The notes under the pieces were generated by a model. That model was not told the origin of the DNA. It saw nothing but the letters and a program-made list of their open reading frames with translations, and ran no database searches. Shown in pieces: positions 9,182-17,854 of a stretch of DNA of 64,000 nucleotides. The position numbers were made by a program, and so were the translations under genes. Position 1 is the first letter of the stretch; every line of letters begins with the position of its first letter. Origin of the DNA: Sphaerospermopsis torques-reginae ITEP-024 (GTDB lineage: Bacteria; Cyanobacteriota; Cyanobacteriia; Cyanobacteriales; Nostocaceae); contig NZ_CP080598.1 of the NCBI RefSeq assembly GCF_019598945.1, forward strand, positions 1,860,001 to 1,924,000. The letters are read 5' to 3'.

Positions 9182-9400
9182 GACGCTCCCCGCCTTAAAA
9201 GGACGGAGATTCTTGTTTCAATGAGTAACCTTGCCCAAACTTGTTACCAAATCTGGGTAGAGGGTCATCTCTCCACAAGCGTTAAAAGTTTCCGTCCGCC
9301 CGACGGTACTTAAATCATAGCCAGTCTGTTTTAGTGCTTTCGCCAAAATATTGATTGCGGCATTATGGTCACGATCAAGAACGCACCCACAGTTACAAAC
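9182..9400 (-). ncRNA. Predicted omega RNA (reRNA) overlapping tnpB 3' end
   Basis: In IS605 elements the guide-bearing omega RNA spans the 3' part of tnpB and the right end, with its guide encoded immediately outside the element. Here the right-end hairpin (9187-9209) is present. The guide would start near 9181 and read on the minus strand through lower coordinates. The 5' boundary is not visible from sequence and is a guess. Confidence 0.35.
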
Positions 9401-10414
9401 ATGAGTTCTAACTGACAGTGATTTTTTGACAATTTCTCCACAATTAGCACAATTTTGAGAAGTATATTGTGGGGCAACTGGTACAACCACACGCCCGTAA
9501 ATCTTCCCAAAATATTCTAACCATTGAGTAAACAGCGACCAACTAGCATCACTAATTGACTTGGCTAGTTTGCTATTTTTAAGCATATTTCTCACTTGCA
9601 GTTTTTCAAACGCCACTAAATCGTTAGATTTAACCACGCACAATGCTTGTTTTACAGCAAAGTCTTTACGTTGACGTGATACTTGCAAATGTTTTCTACC
9701 AAGACGGTTAATAGCTTTTTTGCGATTGTTAGAACCTTTATTTTTGCGACTAACTCTTTTCTGTAGTCGTTTCAAAGATTTCTCTGACTTCCGCAAATAT
9801 CTGGGATTATCAACCTTATTTCCTTGAGAATCCGTATAGAAGCTATTTAAACCAACATCTAATCCAACCGTTTTACCTGTTGGAGCGGTGTCAATTTTTC
9901 GTTCTGCATCTACGCAAAACTGCACATAATAACCGTCAGAACGTTTAACTATTCTGACTCTCTTTATTTGCTTAATTTGGTAAAAGTGTAAATCCCAAGT
10001 TCCAATTAACTTTAGTTGACCTATACCACATTTATCTATAAAATTAATGTGCTTACGGTCATCTAAAAGTTTCCATCCAGTTGATTTATATTCGACTGAA
10101 CGGTTATTCTTTTGAAACCTGGGATATCCCTTTTTACCTGGAACTTTGGCTTTGCAGTTATCAAAAAATCGTTTAATTGCAAAAGCTGTTCTTTCTGCTG
10201 CTGCTTGTCTAGCCATTGAATTTAATTTATCAGCAAAATCAAATTCCGACGCTAATACAGCAGTGTATTTATTTAGGTCGTAAGGTTTAACATTTTGATT
10301 TTCCATCCAAAACCGCAGGCATTTGTTACGAATAAACTGAGTTATTCGTATAGCCTCATCAATTCTTTGATATTGCTGTTTTGTGCCTTTGGCTTTGAAC
10401 TCAAAAACAATCAT
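9218..10414 (-). CDS. tnpB: TnpB RNA-guided nuclease/transposase accessory protein (IS605 OrfB)
   Basis: 398-aa TnpB, the ancestor-type of Cas12. The split RuvC site is intact: Asp near 184 in VGLDVGLNSF, Glu near 268 in LVAFEKLQVRNM, and Asp near 348 in CVLDRDHNAAINIL. The zinc finger has CANCG and CNCG pairs (about 323-344). The N-terminal helical/OrfB segment starts MIVFEFKAKGT. Full length, no frameshift. Proteins of this type cut DNA using an omega RNA made from the element's right end; that activity is family knowledge. ATG 10414 is the only good start. Confidence 0.95.
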   Translation of the reverse strand: MIVFEFKAKGTKQQYQRIDEAIRITQFIRNKCLRFWMENQNVKPYDLNKYTAVLASEFDFADKLNSMARQAAAERTAFAIKRFFDNCKAKVPGKKGYPRFQKNNRSVEYKSTGWKLLDDRKHINFIDKCGIGQLKLIGTWDLHFYQIKQIKRVRIVKRSDGYYVQFCVDAERKIDTAPTGKTVGLDVGLNSFYTDSQGNKVDNPRYLRKSEKSLKRLQKRVSRKNKGSNNRKKAINRLGRKHLQVSRQRKDFAVKQALCVVKSNDLVAFEKLQVRNMLKNSKLAKSISDASWSLFTQWLEYFGKIYGRVVVPVAPQYTSQNCANCGEIVKKSLSVRTHVCNCGCVLDRDHNAAINILAKALKQTGYDLSTVGRTETFNACGEMTLYPDLVTSLGKVTH

Positions 10415-10546
10415 TGTTAATTACCGTTTCGACCTGCTGCAAAAATAGCATTATTTAGGGAAACTGGCAACCCCTAAACAGATCAGTCAGGATCATGACT
10501 GCCCCTGAAGGGGCAATCCGTTCGCCTACATCCACCGCCTAAAGTA

Positions 10547-10583
10547 CGATAAAGTATCGGAACTTGGTGGAGATACTTTATCG
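10547..10583. other. Perfect 12-bp hairpin outside the TnpB element
   Basis: CGATAAAGTATC (10547-10558) and GATACTTTATCG (10572-10583) are perfectly inverted around a 13-nt loop. It lies between the putative left end of the TnpB element and the remnant reading frame at 10603. It could be a second left-end structure of the element or an unrelated operator. No T-tract follows. Confidence 0.5.
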
Positions 10584-10602
10584 GGCGTGGTTTTGGCTCA
10601 CT

Positions 10603-10731
10603 CGATTTTCTTATAAATACTTAGAAGATTGGGCATCTCAGGAATTTTTAACCGTGCCTCAGTTAACTAGAGTCATTGTCAAAAGGGCGATCGCCCAGAA
10701 AAAACAAAACAGCCAACAAAAATCAGCATGA
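10603..10731 (+). pseudogene. C-terminal remnant of an unidentified gene
   Basis: The frame reads RFSYKYLEDWASQEFL and continues VPQLTRVIVKRAIAQKK, ending at TGA 10729-10731. Composition is protein-like (amphipathic, with a C-terminal basic helix), but no ATG precedes it. Upstream the frame runs back only to a stop at 10540, next to the TnpB element. The TGA overlaps the ATG of the next small frame as ATGA, a typical translational coupling. I infer that a gene lost its 5' part at the insertion-sequence boundary. The parent family is not recognised. Confidence 0.4.
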
Positions 10732-10832
10732 GTAATGAAGAAAACGAAGAAAACATTTCAAAACACGCAGTAACTGACCCTAAAAAGTGTCGTGAAATAG
10801 CTGATAAGTATGATGGGAACTACTGCGGGTAG
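10728..10832 (+). CDS. Small 34-aa reading frame coupled to the remnant gene
   Basis: ATG 10728 overlaps the preceding stop (ATGA). The 34-aa product starts MSNEENEENISKHAV and ends KYDGNYCG. It is acidic at the N-terminus and has two cysteines. The coupled arrangement supports an original two-gene operon; whether it is still expressed is doubtful because its upstream partner is truncated. Family not recognised. Confidence 0.35.
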   Translation: MSNEENEENISKHAVTDPKKCREIADKYDGNYCG

Positions 10833-10916
10833 AACCTACAAAATCTAAAATCCTTAAATTCGACTGTGTTTTTCAGGGTGCTACTCAGTTTCCCAGTTAC
10901 CAAGAGGACAAAAAAG

Positions 10917-11294
10917 ATGAGTAAGTACATTATTTTTAAAGCTGAGGATGCAAGCTCTCAACAGTGGGAACAAATGCTATTGGCTCACACAGGAGCTTGT
11001 ACCGACATCCTTGCAGAACATTACGACGGCTCTAAAAAACCAATTCCCCAACCAGGATACAGACTAAGAGATTTTCACACAGTTGAAAAATTTATTGATC
11101 CTCAATTTCCAGGTGCGAGTACCCATAGCAGGGTAGGAGATTGGGAAGTGACAAGAGTTGAAGAATATGTACCCAATTTACCTACAGGTGGTTTTGAATC
11201 AGTAGTGATCTGTTATTGTCACTACTCTCCTGTGGTTACTCCCTTAGAACCATTACCTAGACTTGAATTTGCACAAGAACTACAACAAGTTTAG
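10917..11294 (+). CDS. Conserved hypothetical protein
   Basis: 125-aa soluble protein starting MSKYIIFKAEDASSQQWEQM. Aromatic and His/Cys residues are notable (PGYRLRDFHTVEKFIDPQF, VVICYCHYSPV). No signal peptide or membrane segment. The frame is open from a GTG at 10866, but ATG 10917 has AAGAGGAC about 8 nt upstream and is preferred. It is followed by a GC-rich terminator at 11330. Function not recognised; I believe it is a cyanobacterial conserved protein but cannot name a family. Confidence 0.65.
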   Translation: MSKYIIFKAEDASSQQWEQMLLAHTGACTDILAEHYDGSKKPIPQPGYRLRDFHTVEKFIDPQFPGASTHSRVGDWEVTRVEEYVPNLPTGGFESVVICYCHYSPVVTPLEPLPRLEFAQELQQV

Positions 11295-11329
11295 ATAGCA
11301 AATATACAGCTACATATTCCCAAACAAAA

Positions 11330-11349
11330 ACCCGCCCAAGGGCGGGTTA
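11330..11349. terminator. GC-rich terminator hairpin between convergent genes
   Basis: AACCCGCCC-AA-GGGCGGGTT (11330-11349) is a perfect 9-bp stem. It stands between the stop of the hypothetical gene at 11294 (+) and that of the porin at 11395 (-), and could terminate both. The flanks are A-rich on one side and TAAAATT on the other, not long T-runs. Confidence 0.75.
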
Positions 11350-11394
11350 AAATTCGTAGGTTTAATCAAACGCCTACATCACAACTAACTCAAC

Positions 11395-13026
11395 TTAGAA
11401 GCTGAAGGTTGTACGCAAAGTACCTACATAAATTGTGTCATTATTATCGTTGTGTTCAGGATTGAAAATCACCAACAAACCAGGAGTAATCAGAATGTTA
11501 TCGGAAACCTTCATCTTATACAAACCTTCTAAATGGTAAGAAGTGCTGGCTTCTTTAGTAATACCACCACTACCACCAGTAACTTTAGGTGGTTGACCAA
11601 AGACTAAACCAAGAGTGTTACCTTCTCTACCAAAGTCTTTCCAGCCCAGGGTAGTACCCCAGTAAAACATATCTGCATCTCTGTTGGTGTTGCCAGTAAG
11701 AGCATTAGCTGTGGTGTAACCAACCCAACCACCCAGTGTTACCTTAGCACTGGGGTTAAAGCTCAGTTGTAACCCGTAGTTGTCCGCTTCAGTTCTAGTA
11801 TCAACACCAAAAGGACGATTAGCAGAGGTACTGCCTGTACTGCCGAAGAGATTGACAGCGTCAGGCCCAGTACCACCTCGTTGGTAAGTGCGAGCATAGG
11901 CTAAACCAACGTTGAAAGATTTACTGGGCTTAAATGCTAACTGACCGAAAATAGTGTTGCTACCATCAAACAAGCCTCTACCATCAGCTGGATTGGCAGC
12001 ATTACTTCTACCTGTAGCAAAATAAGCTGCACTTAAATTCAATGCTCCTTGAGGATTAACGTTAACAGTGATACCTGTACCATCACCTGCTTGGCGATAG
12101 ATGGGGCTGAAACGTCCATAACGAGAGAGCGCACCTGAACCACTGCTTGCAAAGTCAGGGTTGAAAACGTTAACGTTTTCGTTCAACTCACCACCTGTAG
12201 CGTCAATCCTGACACGGATTTTTTCGCTCAGGTTGAAAGCGTAGTTGAGTTTGTCAATAGTAACATTGTTGGTACCGGTACTTTCATAACCCAGTTGGGT
12301 CATGTTCGTACCTGTGACACTTGTATTTAATGATGTAAAGTTACCTGCATTCAACCGGGTTTGCAACATATCCTTACCGGTAAAGCTGCTTTGCAAGCTT
12401 AACCGCACCCGGTTGGAGAAAGTTATGTTGCTGTCTAAATTAGGATTGTTATTGGGGTTGTTGTCTGGATCAGCTTGTTTATCCCCAAAAGCCTGGGACA
12501 CACCGAAAATCGCTTCCCCTCTCAGCTTGGTAGTAGTAGAAAACTGATTAGCTTCTAACTCAGCAGTACGAGCTTCTAAAGCATCAACGCGACCACGCAG
12601 AGTTGCTAGTTCAGCAGAAAATTCTTCTTGTAATCGTTGCAAGGTAGCTAAATCTTCCTTGCTTACCATATCAGCGGTAGCAGTAGCAATCAGTTCGTTA
12701 ACTCGGTCTAAGCAAGCATTCAAACCTGCTGCAAATTCATACCGACTCAAAGCACGATTACCGCGGAAAGTACCATTAGGATAACCTGCAACACAACCGT
12801 AACGCTCAACTAATGACTGCAAAGATTGAAACGCCCAGTCAGTGGGTTGCACGTCGGAAAATTGAGAAACAGATGTTACTTGACCGATGCTATTAGCTTC
12901 TTGAGATAACTGTGCAACACTGGTTGCTTGTTGATTGACTTCGTTTGCTAAGGCACTGTTAGCAGACAGCAAGGTAGCTGCAATAACTGGACTAACTTTT
13001 AGAACATTCCAAAATAGTTTTGTCAT
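11395..13026 (-). CDS. SLH-domain outer-membrane porin (OprB family, iron-uptake type)
   Basis: 543-aa outer-membrane beta-barrel. A signal peptide (about 1-28, ending ANSALA) precedes one SLH domain at about 55-110 (FSDVQPTDWAFQSL, GYPNGTFRGN, LSRYEFAAGLNACLD), which anchors the porin to the cell wall. A coiled-coil at about 115-165 (LATLRGRVDALEARTAELE) is followed by the OprB barrel and a terminal aromatic residue (TLRTTFSF) recognised by the barrel assembly machinery. This matches the major cyanobacterial SomA/SomB-type porins, often annotated as iron-uptake porin. The frame opens at GTG 13044; ATG 13026 (MTKLFWNV) is preferred. A Crp/Fnr regulator is encoded next upstream in the same direction. 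Confidence 0.93.
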   Translation of the reverse strand: MTKLFWNVLKVSPVIAATLLSANSALANEVNQQATSVAQLSQEANSIGQVTSVSQFSDVQPTDWAFQSLQSLVERYGCVAGYPNGTFRGNRALSRYEFAAGLNACLDRVNELIATATADMVSKEDLATLQRLQEEFSAELATLRGRVDALEARTAELEANQFSTTTKLRGEAIFGVSQAFGDKQADPDNNPNNNPNLDSNITFSNRVRLSLQSSFTGKDMLQTRLNAGNFTSLNTSVTGTNMTQLGYESTGTNNVTIDKLNYAFNLSEKIRVRIDATGGELNENVNVFNPDFASSGSGALSRYGRFSPIYRQAGDGTGITVNVNPQGALNLSAAYFATGRSNAANPADGRGLFDGSNTIFGQLAFKPSKSFNVGLAYARTYQRGGTGPDAVNLFGSTGSTSANRPFGVDTRTEADNYGLQLSFNPSAKVTLGGWVGYTTANALTGNTNRDADMFYWGTTLGWKDFGREGNTLGLVFGQPPKVTGGSGGITKEASTSYHLEGLYKMKVSDNILITPGLLVIFNPEHNDNNDTIYVGTLRTTFSF

Positions 13027-13170
13027 GTTTTTACTCTCACTCACACCTAAGGAATTTTGATGATTATGATAAAATACCCGAAGTTTTCAGGGCATTTACA
13101 CATAAAATTCTTTGTATTCACTATACCTTATTTATTGTATCCTGCACAAGTCCCAAATTAATATTTTAAG

Positions 13171-13773
13171 TTAATTTTTGGAAGAAATACTGGTTAATTG
13201 GCTCTGTAAATTCAGCACAATACTGCGTCTATGACGTGATATTTTTCCTTCTTCCTCAAATTTCTGCAATAGTCGTGTAACTGTTACTCTCGTTGTGTTC
13301 AACACCTCTGATATCTCTTGATGTGTAAGATTTAAATCAATCAACTTACCCTGTTCTATATCCCGACCAAATTTTTCACTCAACCACACCAAAAATTTCC
13401 ACAACTTTAGAGAAGTTGGCTTACGATGTAATATGCTCAAAAGTTCCTCTGTTTGCTGAATATGGTGTAACAATGCCTTTATCTCTTCATGCCAGAGATG
13501 GGGCGGTATCAAAGTTGCTTCTACACTTGTCAAACACTCAATTTGATAGGGGTTGACTTTTGACAATGGATAGCCAACTATATCGCCTAAACTCCAATAA
13601 CCCAAGGTGATATATGTTCCATCTTCATTCCAAGTCAAGGTACGAACTATCCCTCGATCAATACGCCACAATACATCATTGCTGACTGGAATTATTGACC
13701 GACGAGTAAATATTTGTTGGTTTAAATATTTGTTTTTAGGGTAGATGAGGGTTTCAGTTGTGGAAAACGTCAT
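13171..13773 (-). CDS. Crp/Fnr family transcriptional regulator
   Basis: 200-aa regulator with an N-terminal cyclic-nucleotide-binding-like barrel (about 10-110) and a C-terminal winged helix. The helix-turn-helix is at about 150-180: LTHQEISEVLNTTRVTVTRLL, similar to NtcA's recognition helix. The barrel lacks a recognisable phosphate-binding cassette, so cAMP binding is doubtful. Shorter than typical NtcA (about 223 aa) and clearly not NtcA itself. Co-oriented and 144 bp upstream of the porin gene, so regulation of the porin is a reasonable guess but not shown. Confidence 0.88.
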   Translation of the reverse strand: MTFSTTETLIYPKNKYLNQQIFTRRSIIPVSNDVLWRIDRGIVRTLTWNEDGTYITLGYWSLGDIVGYPLSKVNPYQIECLTSVEATLIPPHLWHEEIKALLHHIQQTEELLSILHRKPTSLKLWKFLVWLSEKFGRDIEQGKLIDLNLTHQEISEVLNTTRVTVTRLLQKFEEEGKISRHRRSIVLNLQSQLTSISSKN

Positions 13774-14371
13774 TTTTAGTTAGATGGGTATAAATTTAAA
13801 TAACGTAAGTTGCTAGTTCTGCAAGAAAGGCTCTCAAATCGAAGTAAGAAGGATAAGTAGACAGCAAAAAAGCAGGGAACACCATTATAATTCATTCTTT
13901 CTCCTGACTCCTGACTCCTATTCCTAACTAGCAACTTGGGTTAAATACATGAAATACAGTATTTTGATAATTCGGTTTTGCTGAAAAAGTCTTTTCGTGG
14001 AGTTAGGGAATAGGGAATAGGGTTTTAGAGGATTTGGTGTACGTAGTTCTGTATGGCTTACGCCACGCAAGCTATCAGAAATCAATCAGAAATCAAATAG
14101 TAATCGTAATAGATTTTAGATGGAAGATATTTTTACGCTATCTTGCATTGACTGTAATATTCAAAGTTTAAGAATAGGTAAGCTTTTAGTGAAATGTATG
14201 TTATTTAGGGTTTGATGAATAAGGACAAAAGCAAGATATATCAAGGGCTACAGGCTAATAAAGAAAGAAATTAGTGCAAGGGTTTTGAAGAATAGATTGG
14301 AAAAACTGTGCATTTCTAAAATCTAAAATTTTCTTCCCCATCTCCCCTGTCTCCTGCCTCCTGCCTCCTGC
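13774..14371. other. Roughly 600-bp gene-free region with scattered repeats
   Basis: Contents recognised: CCTGACTC-type STRR units at 13903-13920, a GCTTACGCCACGC repeat fragment at 14053-14067 related to that near 1280, and CTCCTGCCTCCTGCC repeats at 14350-14372 next to phoU. No convincing reading frame, tRNA or riboswitch was seen. Confidence 0.5.
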
Positions 14372-15037
14372 CTACCGTTGTCCTGTGACAATATATGCAA
14401 CTCGTTGTCCAATATTAGTAGCGTGATCTGCCATTCGCTCTAAACAGCGAATTGCTAGTGTTAATAGTAGAATTGGCTCAATAATCCCTGGAACATCTCG
14501 CTGGGATGCTAACATCTGATATAAATTTTCATAAGCATTATCTACAGCATCATCTAAAAATTTGATACGCCGACCATTGACTTCATCTAAATCTGCTAAA
14601 GCTACTAAACTAGTTGCTAACATTGCTTGGGCGTGGTCAGACATCAGCGCAATCTCTGTTAAATAAGGATGAGGTGGATAAGGAAATATTTTAATGGCTA
14701 TTTCCGCTAAATCCTTGGCATAATCTCCAATACGTTCTAAGTCTCGTACTAATTGCATAAATGCACTAAAACAACGTAATTCTTGAGATGTAGGTGCTTG
14801 CATTGTCATCATGGATGTACAATCTGATTCTATTTGTCTATAAAAGTGGTCAATTTTTTTATCTAATCGGGGAAGTTCCTCTGCTGCGGTTAAATCGCGA
14901 TTAAATAAAGCTTGATGGCTCAGGCGAAATGATTGTTCTACCAAAGCTCCCATACGCAATATATCGCGCTCTAAACGCCTAATGCTGCGTTCAGGTTCAG
15001 GTCGTTCAAAGTTGGGATTATAAAAAACAGCTTTCAC
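14372..15037 (-). CDS. phoU: Phosphate signaling complex protein PhoU
   Basis: 221-aa protein with the PhoU fold: two three-helix bundles, each with an E/D-x3-D-type metal motif (RDLERIGDYAKDLAEIA near 110 and RCLERMADHATNIGQRV near 200). PhoU links the Pst phosphate transporter to the PhoR/SphS kinase and keeps the response off when phosphate is plentiful. The start is GTG at 15037 (MKAVFYNPNFERPEPERS). It is the last gene of the sphR-sphS-phoU run, 28 bp after sphS. Cyanobacterial SphU is the same family. No pst genes are in the window. Confidence 0.95.
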   Translation of the reverse strand: MKAVFYNPNFERPEPERSIRRLERDILRMGALVEQSFRLSHQALFNRDLTAAEELPRLDKKIDHFYRQIESDCTSMMTMQAPTSQELRCFSAFMQLVRDLERIGDYAKDLAEIAIKIFPYPPHPYLTEIALMSDHAQAMLATSLVALADLDEVNGRRIKFLDDAVDNAYENLYQMLASQRDVPGIIEPILLLTLAIRCLERMADHATNIGQRVAYIVTGQR

Positions 15038-15065
15038 ATCTTTAATCTCAAAATTTTATATATTC

Positions 15066-16388
15066 TTAACTATAGTCTTCACTTAGTGGGTTTGCCATGA
15101 CTTGAGGCAGGTGAATTTGTATCCAAGCACCACCTGTTTCGGGATGGTTCATGGCCTTGATTGTGCCACCGTGGGCTATGATAATCTGGCGGACGATGGA
15201 CAAACCTAAACCACTACCAGTAATTGCGGTTTCACTACTTTCAGGCTCATGGTGTCTGGCTTTGTCTCCTCGGTAAAATCGATCAAAGACGTGGGGTAAA
15301 TCTATAGGCGCAAAACCAAGACCAGAATCAATGATATTAATTTCCAATAGTTGAGATTGATGATCGTTGATTATAAATTCACTCACAGAAATCACGTTAA
15401 CTTCAATGTGAATATTAGTGTGAGGGAGGGTGTATTTAATACAGTTATCTAATAAATTGACAAATACTTGGTGGATGCGGGATTTATCAGCTTGGATGCT
15501 GATGCTTTCTAAACCGGAATAACAAAGATTAAGATTGTGATATTGCGCTAATGGCTCTAAATTTTCCCACACTGAGAAAATCAGCGATCGCACTTCCACC
15601 GTTTCCAGATGTAACAACATGGTGGAGTTAGTTTCCATTTGCGTCAATTCTAACCAACTTTGCACCAAATTAATCAGCCTGTCAACTTCCTGCATCAAAC
15701 GCCTAACCCAACGATCCAAGGGGGGATCTAAACGGCTTTGCAGGGTTTCTGCTACCAGCCGAATAGAAGTGAGGGGTGTTCTCAGTTCATGAGCGAGATC
15801 AGAAAAAGAGCGATCGCGCTGCTGATTCATATCTAGCAATGGTTGGCGATTTTCCAAGAATACACCCACCTGTCCTGCTGGTAAAGGTAAACTGGTAGCC
15901 TCCAAAGCCAAAGGCTTTAACTCTAACATAGCTTTAGCATGATCACGGGAAGGGTGAAAAATCCATTCTCGCACCTGCGGTTTTTGCCAATCACGGGTTT
16001 GCTCAATTAATTGATCAAGTTCATAAGACCTTACCAACTCTAACAATAAGCGCACCTGTCCAGGTTGCCACCTTTGCAGATGCAATATTTCCCGTGCTTG
16101 CTGATTACACCATAATAGTTGATTTTCCTCATCTACTTGCAAATATCCTAAAGGTGCAGAATCAAGCAGTTCTTTGTAGGTTTGCAATGACAACTGCAAA
16201 TCTTGTTGCTGTTGCTTCACCATTGACATTTCCTGCCGCAAGCGGGGCAGCAGAGGCAATACTATTTTATAAGAATGGGAGTTTAAAGGCTGGATCACTC
16301 GCTCCAAATAACTATTGAGTTGAACCTGTTGCCAAAGCCAAAAACCAAGGCCGACTGCCAAACCCAGAAGAAATCCCAATAAGAACAT
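15066..16388 (-). CDS. sphS: Phosphate-sensing histidine kinase SphS (PhoR type)
   Basis: 440-aa membrane-linked kinase: one N-terminal hydrophobic segment (FLLGFLLGLAVGLGFWLW), a PAS domain at about 70-130 (DSAPLGYLQVDEENQLLWCN), HisKA with the H-box FSDLAHELRTPLTSIR near 200, and a HATPase with N box LLDNCIKYTLP, G1 IIDSGLGFAPIDL and G2 GSGLGLSIVRQI. Phosphorylates SphR under phosphate limitation in related cyanobacteria. Lies between sphR (53 bp upstream) and phoU (28 bp downstream), an arrangement that supports the name. Confidence 0.93.
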   Translation of the reverse strand: MFLLGFLLGLAVGLGFWLWQQVQLNSYLERVIQPLNSHSYKIVLPLLPRLRQEMSMVKQQQQDLQLSLQTYKELLDSAPLGYLQVDEENQLLWCNQQAREILHLQRWQPGQVRLLLELVRSYELDQLIEQTRDWQKPQVREWIFHPSRDHAKAMLELKPLALEATSLPLPAGQVGVFLENRQPLLDMNQQRDRSFSDLAHELRTPLTSIRLVAETLQSRLDPPLDRWVRRLMQEVDRLINLVQSWLELTQMETNSTMLLHLETVEVRSLIFSVWENLEPLAQYHNLNLCYSGLESISIQADKSRIHQVFVNLLDNCIKYTLPHTNIHIEVNVISVSEFIINDHQSQLLEINIIDSGLGFAPIDLPHVFDRFYRGDKARHHEPESSETAITGSGLGLSIVRQIIIAHGGTIKAMNHPETGGAWIQIHLPQVMANPLSEDYS

Positions 16389-16441
16389 TTGAGTCGTTAG
16401 TTGCTATGTAATTACTCAAAACTAACAACTATATGCACCAG

Positions 16442-17194
16442 TTAGCCAAAACGATAGCCAAAACCTCTCACAGTCACAATATACTCTGGATGACTGGGAT
16501 CTTGCTCTAATTTTTCCCGTAACCAGCGGATATGAACATCTACTGTTTTGCTATCACCTAGAAAATCAGGTCCCCACACCTGATCTAACAATTGCTCCCG
16601 TGACCATACTCGACGAGCATAACTCATAAATAGTTCCAGCAAGCGGAATTCTTTTGGTGATAAATTTACCTCTTTTCCCCGCACCAACACCCGGCATTCT
16701 TGAGGATTTAAACTAATATCTTTATACTTGAGTACGGGTATTGATGGTAAATTACTTAAACGTTGCCGACGGAGTAGGGCGCGACATCTAGCCACCAGTT
16801 CCCGCATACTAAATGGCTTGGTTAAATAGTCATCTGCTCCTACTTCTAAACCCAGAACTCGGTCAGTTTCACTACCCTTAGCACTGAGAATAAAAATAGG
16901 TACTGAGTTACCTTGATGACGCAGTAACCTGCAAATATCTAATCCATTAATTTGCGGTAGCATCAAGTCTAAAATTACCAAATCAAAAGCAGATTCCTCT
17001 GAATTGGATCCGCAATTTCTGAGATACTCTACAGCAGATCGGCCATCATTAGCAGTGATGACTTCATAACCTTCTTCTTCCAAAGCCATAACTAGCATTT
17101 CTCGGATGAGTTCTTCATCTTCTACTACTAGAATGCGGCTAGTTTGTCCAAGTTCCGCTTTAGCAGAATATTTAGTTAATTCAGTGGTATACAT
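16442..17194 (-). CDS. sphR: Phosphate response regulator SphR (PhoB/OmpR family)
   Basis: 250-aa response regulator with a receiver domain (about 22-140; acidic pocket VVEDEE, phospho-acceptor in VILDLMLPQING, Lys in LTKPF) and an OmpR/PhoB winged-helix domain (about 155-250; VNLSPKEFRLLELF, VHIRWLREKLE, VRGFGYRF). It activates phosphate-scavenging genes from Pho boxes. ATG 17194 preferred over an in-frame GTG at 17203. First gene of the operon; I looked for but did not find a convincing tandem Pho box immediately upstream. Confidence 0.93.
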   Translation of the reverse strand: MYTTELTKYSAKAELGQTSRILVVEDEELIREMLVMALEEEGYEVITANDGRSAVEYLRNCGSNSEESAFDLVILDLMLPQINGLDICRLLRHQGNSVPIFILSAKGSETDRVLGLEVGADDYLTKPFSMRELVARCRALLRRQRLSNLPSIPVLKYKDISLNPQECRVLVRGKEVNLSPKEFRLLELFMSYARRVWSREQLLDQVWGPDFLGDSKTVDVHIRWLREKLEQDPSHPEYIVTVRGFGYRFG

Positions 17195-17643
17195 TGATAG
17201 CACAAGGTTTTGAGACTGTACTCGTCTTGATAATTGCTTAACTACTCATCATCTACATTGATTGCAGAGTAGCTATTTGGGGCTGATTGTATTGAATATC
17301 ACAACTCAAATATATCATAAATCACATTTCCTAGCAATGAACAAGTATTTTCGACGACTTTAGACATCTCCAGAAAAAAATTATGGAACCTATTTATGGT
17401 GGCTGGTGGAAGCTTATGGGATATCTAGATGTCTGATTTTTCCGTTAAATTATCGTTTAAAAATAAAGGTACAAAGCTAGATCCCATGAAAAACACCTAA
17501 AAAATTAATATACTTGAGAAGGTCATAACTTGCGTTTTCATATCCATATATTCCCTTTAAGCAAAAGCTCAAATTGTGACCATAAATAATAAATAATTGA
17601 TAATTATCAATTGTCAATTGTCAATTATCAATTATCAATTAAT
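17195..17643. other. Region upstream of sphR, with STRR
   Basis: The right half contains STRR units based on TCAATTG/ATCAATT (17587-17641). The left half should contain the sphR promoter. No other gene or motif was recognised. Confidence 0.45.
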
Positions 17644-17760
17644 CTATTCTGTCTTTGGTTTTCCTATTCCTTTTGGTGGTTGTGGTCTTTTGCTTTTGGG
17701 GGTATTATTTGGTTGCCCTTTTGGGTTATTTTGTTTGGAATTACTGTTTTGGTTAGACAT
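17644..17760 (-). CDS. Candidate 38-aa basic, Asn/Pro/Gln-rich small protein
   Basis: ATG at 17758-17760, stop at 17644-17646. The product starts MSNQNSNSKQNNPKGQPN and ends GIGKPKTE, with 8 Lys and 1 Arg but only one acidic residue. Located 95 bp downstream of hisA on the same strand, so possibly co-transcribed. No clear ribosome binding site is seen. The opposite strand reads as an implausible Gly/Phe/Leu-rich peptide, which favours this strand. Small proteins of this composition occur in cyanobacteria, but I do not recognise a family. Confidence 0.4.
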   Translation of the reverse strand: MSNQNSNSKQNNPKGQPNNTPKSKRPQPPKGIGKPKTE

Positions 17761-17854
17761 GAGATTTATCTGTAATATTTAGTGCCGATTTTATCTACAT
17801 CAGCAATATCTATTATTCCCGAAATCTATCAGAAATATTACTGATGTCACCTAT

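Larger units (their letters stand above)
9181..10530 (-). mobile_element. IS200/IS605-type element carrying only tnpB
   Basis: The element contains one gene, tnpB, flanked by hairpin ends. Right end (after tnpB on its coding strand): an imperfect palindrome at 9187-9209 with arms CTCCG/GGGGAG and AAGG/CCTT, then GTCAAG at about 9181, typical of cyanobacterial IS605 right ends. Left end: a perfect GCCCCT-GA-AGGGGC hairpin at 10501-10514. No tnpA is present, so movement would need a transposase in trans. Exact boundaries are estimated; no target duplication is expected for this family. Remnants of an older gene lie just beyond the left end. Confidence 0.75.

Noticed and set aside
17195-17400. 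Pho box upstream of sphR
   Set aside because: Only an isolated CTTAACTA was seen, not the tandem 8-bp repeats needed.
17597-17782. 61-aa plus-strand frame
   Set aside because: Its first part is STRR-coded (IINCQLSIINYQL) and the rest is an implausible Gly/Phe/Leu/Cys mix; the opposite strand gives a better small-protein candidate.
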